Assembly: GCA_035317605.1 (NCBI GenBank) | Contig: DATHGT010000311.1 | Location: forward strand, 1 to 9,056 | Direction of reading: 5' to 3' | From: DATHGT01 sp035317605 | Lineage (GTDB): Bacteria > Methylomirabilota > Methylomirabilia > Rokubacteriales > CSP1-6 | Length of the DNA stretch: 9,056 nt | Shown: positions 7,267 to 9,056 of the stretch, one piece after another | Numbering within the stretch: the stretch's first letter is position 1 | Layout: each line of letters begins with the position of its first letter | Made by a program: the position numbers and the translations under genes | Notes under the pieces: model-generated | Database searches by the model: none | What the model saw: the letters and a program-made list of their open reading frames with translations, nothing else | Told to the model about the DNA's origin: nothing

Positions 7267-8850
7267 TCAGCCTTCGACCATGAGGATGTCCGCCGGCTCC
7301 ATGTCGAGGAACACCGACCAGGGCTGACCGTCGATGACGGCGACGACCTGGAACGTCCCCGCCTCGATCTCGGCGTCCGTGGCGGGCGCGCCGGTCGGCC
7401 CCTTCACGAGGCTGCGGTCGGGGACGCGGCCGCCGGACGGGGCGAGCGGGGCGGCCTCGCCCGTCAGCGCCCCCAGCACCGCCGCCCGCAGCGCGGCCGC
7501 GTCGGCGGCCGGGACGGCCTGCACTGCCGACACGATGGCGTCCACCAGCTGGTTGCTCGGGCCGGAGGCGCCCAGATCGGAGCGCGAGGTCTGGACCTCG
7601 ACGATCTTGGGATCGCCGACGTCCTTGACCGTCGCCAGCGCCTTCAGGAGATCCTGACCCTTGGCGGGATCCCCGCTGCTGAGTCCGTCGACGTACTGCT
7701 GCAGCGCGGCGATCAGCTCCTGCACGAGCTTGTCCTTGCCCGCCGCCGGCAGGCCCGCGGCGATCTTCACGGTGAGGTGGAGCTTCATGAAGACGTAGCG
7801 GGCGACGAGGGTGACCTGCACGCCCGCGGCGCGCGTTTCCTCCACGGCGGCCCGCAGGCTCGGAAAGCGCTCCGGCTCGGTCTCGACCAGGAGCGTCACG
7901 GTGCCCGGGGCGGACACTCGCGGCGGGCTGTTCGGATCCCAGGCTTCGAGTAGCTTGCCGCGCCGCTCGAAGATCGCGCGGGCCAGGGCGAGCAGGGTTC
8001 CCTGGCCGAGTCCCCGGATGGCGGCCCGGGCACGCTCTCTCAGCTCCTGGTCGGTCTCGTCCTCGGCGCCGAGAATCGTCGCTTCGAAGTTCGTCACCCG
8101 CGCGACGCCGGCGAGGGTTTGGGCGAGGACGGTGATCTTTCCCGCCTCGACCTTCCCCTGGTCGCCCTTGAAGTCTTTCGCGGCGCGGACCGGCACGTCG
8201 ATGCGGACCTGGCCGCGCTGCAAGGTGCGAGGCTCCGTGGTCTCGAAGGTGACCTCGCCCTTCGTCGTCGAGAGCAGCGTCGCCTGCGGGACCGTGATCG
8301 TGCCCGGCACGGCGGGATCGCGGAAGAAGGTGACCAGGCCGACGGCGAAGTCCTTCGTCTTGCGCGTCACGCCCAGGATGGACACGACCAGGTCGAGCGA
8401 ATGGCCCTCGGCGGTGTCGATGAAGCCCGCCAGGTAGGCGAGGTCGATCTGCCGGTATACCGTGGCGATCTCGCGGCCGATCGCCTCCCCGAGCGTGCGG
8501 GTGACGCTGCCGATGTTGATGTCGCTCAGCGGCGAGCGCGCGTCGCGCCGGACGTAGTCGACGTAGAAGGGGCTCTCGTCGTCGGGGTGGTCGCCCTTCG
8601 GGAGCCACACGACGGCGTTGTCGCCCTCGCTGAACGCGAAGTCCACGTCCTTGCGGAAGGTGTGGTGGGCGGCGTTCACGACGCTGGTGACGCCGCGAAG
8701 GTCGCGGGCGGGCTGGGACAGTCGATAGGTGTCCTCGGTCAACTCGAAGAAGATCGGCTCGTTGACCACGCCCCCGACGATCGCGGTCAGGATGTCGTCC
8801 ACGATGTCCTGGTAGGGCCGGGTGAGCAGGGCGACGGTCTCAGCGTTCAC
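7267..8850 (-). CDS. Baseplate J (gpJ/gp47)-family protein
   Basis: The 527-residue product carries the gpJ hallmarks: TAEGHSLDLVVSILGVTR (residues 146-163, the family's EGxxLDxLaxxxGxxR signature) and GAEDETDQELRERARAAI (261-278, the ETDxxLRxR signature). A later alpha/beta segment at 340-425 includes VQVTLVARYVFMKLHLTV. gpJ proteins form the outer wedge of contractile baseplates and correspond to P2 gpJ, T4 gp6 and eCIS Afp11-like proteins. An N-terminal region of about 110 residues precedes the core and contains a block with FAFSEGDNAVVWLPKGDHP and an SPLSDINIGSV motif. Residues 430-527 form an extra tail beyond the usual J core. P2 gpJ is about 300 residues, so this is a long version. The start is GTG at 8850, chosen because GGAGG at 8864-8860 lies nine bases upstream. 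It overlaps the gp25 stop by four bases, and its own stop lies one base before the next ATG, so the three are almost certainly one operon. Confidence 0.92.
   Translation of the reverse strand: MNAETVALLTRPYQDIVDDILTAIVGGVVNEPIFFELTEDTYRLSQPARDLRGVTSVVNAAHHTFRKDVDFAFSEGDNAVVWLPKGDHPDDESPFYVDYVRRDARSPLSDINIGSVTRTLGEAIGREIATVYRQIDLAYLAGFIDTAEGHSLDLVVSILGVTRKTKDFAVGLVTFFRDPAVPGTITVPQATLLSTTKGEVTFETTEPRTLQRGQVRIDVPVRAAKDFKGDQGKVEAGKITVLAQTLAGVARVTNFEATILGAEDETDQELRERARAAIRGLGQGTLLALARAIFERRGKLLEAWDPNSPPRVSAPGTVTLLVETEPERFPSLRAAVEETRAAGVQVTLVARYVFMKLHLTVKIAAGLPAAGKDKLVQELIAALQQYVDGLSSGDPAKGQDLLKALATVKDVGDPKIVEVQTSRSDLGASGPSNQLVDAIVSAVQAVPAADAAALRAAVLGALTGEAAPLAPSGGRVPDRSLVKGPTGAPATDAEIEAGTFQVVAVIDGQPWSVFLDMEPADILMVEG
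7271..7275 (-). promoter_or_regulatory. Ribosome binding site of the giant gpI-like gene
   Basis: GAAGG lies five bases before the ATG at 7265 and inside the last codons of gpJ. It is moderate in strength; the one-base gap between stop and start suggests that ribosome re-initiation also contributes. Confidence 0.5.
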
Positions 8851-9056
8851 GGCCCGGGTCCTCCCGCCAGCGAAAACGGCACGACGAGGTTGAGCGGCGT
8901 CACGCCCTCGATGGCCAGCAGCGTCACGTGGATGTCGATCTGGGACCGGTCGGCCTGAACGACCCGCGCCGACAGCACTCGCTCGACGCGAGGCTCCGCC
9001 TGGAGGGCCTGGAGGACGAACAGCTTGGCGCGGTTGCGGGTGGTCTCGGTGTTGCG
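8847..9056 (-). CDS. gp25/gpW-family baseplate wedge protein, partial (C-terminal 69 residues)
   Basis: The reading frame enters at the window edge and ends at a TGA at 8849-8847, so the N-terminal part is missing. The visible 69 residues contain an amphipathic helix (KLFVLQALQAEPRVERVL), a beta strand pair (SQIDIHVTLLAI) and a strand ending in LNLVVPF. This helix-strand-strand ending is typical of the GPW/gp25 family, in which family members occupy the inner baseplate of contractile tails, phage baseplates and type VI secretion systems (TssE). Family members are usually about 110-150 residues, so roughly half is present. The stop overlaps the GTG start of the next gene by four bases (GTGA), which suggests translational coupling. 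The assignment rests on a short fragment plus the position directly before a gpJ gene, as in P2 where W precedes J. The protein should be cytoplasmic during assembly and then part of the particle. Confidence 0.78.
   Translation of the reverse strand, partial: RNTETTRNRAKLFVLQALQAEPRVERVLSARVVQADRSQIDIHVTLLAIEGVTPLNLVVPFSLAGGPGP
8860..8864 (-). promoter_or_regulatory. Ribosome binding site deciding the GTG start of gpJ
   Basis: GGAGG (within GGGAGGA) lies nine bases before GTG at 8850-8848 and inside the last codons of the gp25 gene. No in-frame ATG nearby has a comparable site, which supports the GTG start. Confidence 0.7.

Noticed and set aside
7154..8608. 484-codon arginine-rich open frame on the minus strand over gpJ.
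   Set aside because: It is out of frame with gpJ, whose signature motifs are intact, and has low-complexity composition.
1..9056. Type VI secretion system locus.
   Set aside because: A gp25-like protein is shared with T6SS, but no TssB/C, TssF/G, TssK, TssJ/L/M or ClpV is visible, and a gpJ-gpI pair is typical of phage/eCIS-type baseplates.
1..9056. tRNA, rRNA, riboswitch or insertion sequence.
   Set aside because: No cloverleaf, rRNA signature, transposase or terminal inverted repeat was seen; coding sequence fills nearly the whole window.

Overview
The window is very GC-rich (clearly above 65% by eye, with G/C at most third codon positions). It holds one block of tightly packed genes, all read on the minus strand, so transcription runs from position 9056 towards position 1. 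Dense packing, Shine-Dalgarno sequences and a GTG start indicate a high-GC bacterium. The sequence alone does not fix the lineage; a deltaproteobacterium/myxobacterium, an actinobacterium or a high-GC uncultured phylum would all fit.

Layout in transcription order. (1) 9056-8847: C-terminal part of a gp25/gpW-type baseplate wedge protein, cut by the window edge. (2) 8850-7267: a complete gpJ/gp47-family baseplate protein with a GTG start and a 4-base overlap with gene 1. (3) 7265-2427: a 1612-residue protein that starts with a phage-tail-protein-I-like domain, continues with eight repeats of about 110 residues, and ends with unassigned beta-rich sequence, a short pentapeptide-like stretch and a small segment resembling contractile tail sheath proteins. 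(4) 2380-1460: a 306-residue protein of unknown function with a strong ribosome binding site. (5) 1437-1: a beta-rich protein of at least 479 residues, open to the window edge and lacking its C-terminus.

The order W (gp25) - J - I matches the baseplate module of phage P2 and related contractile tails, and is also found in extracellular contractile injection systems (eCIS). I infer that this is the baseplate end of a contractile tail-like particle, either an eCIS/tailocin or a prophage. No capsid, terminase, sheath, tube, ATPase or lysis gene lies inside the window, so the three cannot be separated here. The gp25 and gpJ proteins would form the wedge, and the giant gpI-like protein would anchor to it by its N-terminus. 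Its repeat array could form a long arm, collar or stalk. The two last genes sit where phages encode fibres and fibre accessories, and they may be peripheral or receptor-binding parts.

The most unusual object is the giant gpI-like protein. P2 gpI is about 176 residues; this one is about nine times longer, mostly because of the eight diverged repeats, which resemble the IN motif of flagellar hook/cap proteins. No RNA gene, CRISPR array, insertion sequence or convincing terminator was seen, and there is no gene-free stretch longer than 46 bases.
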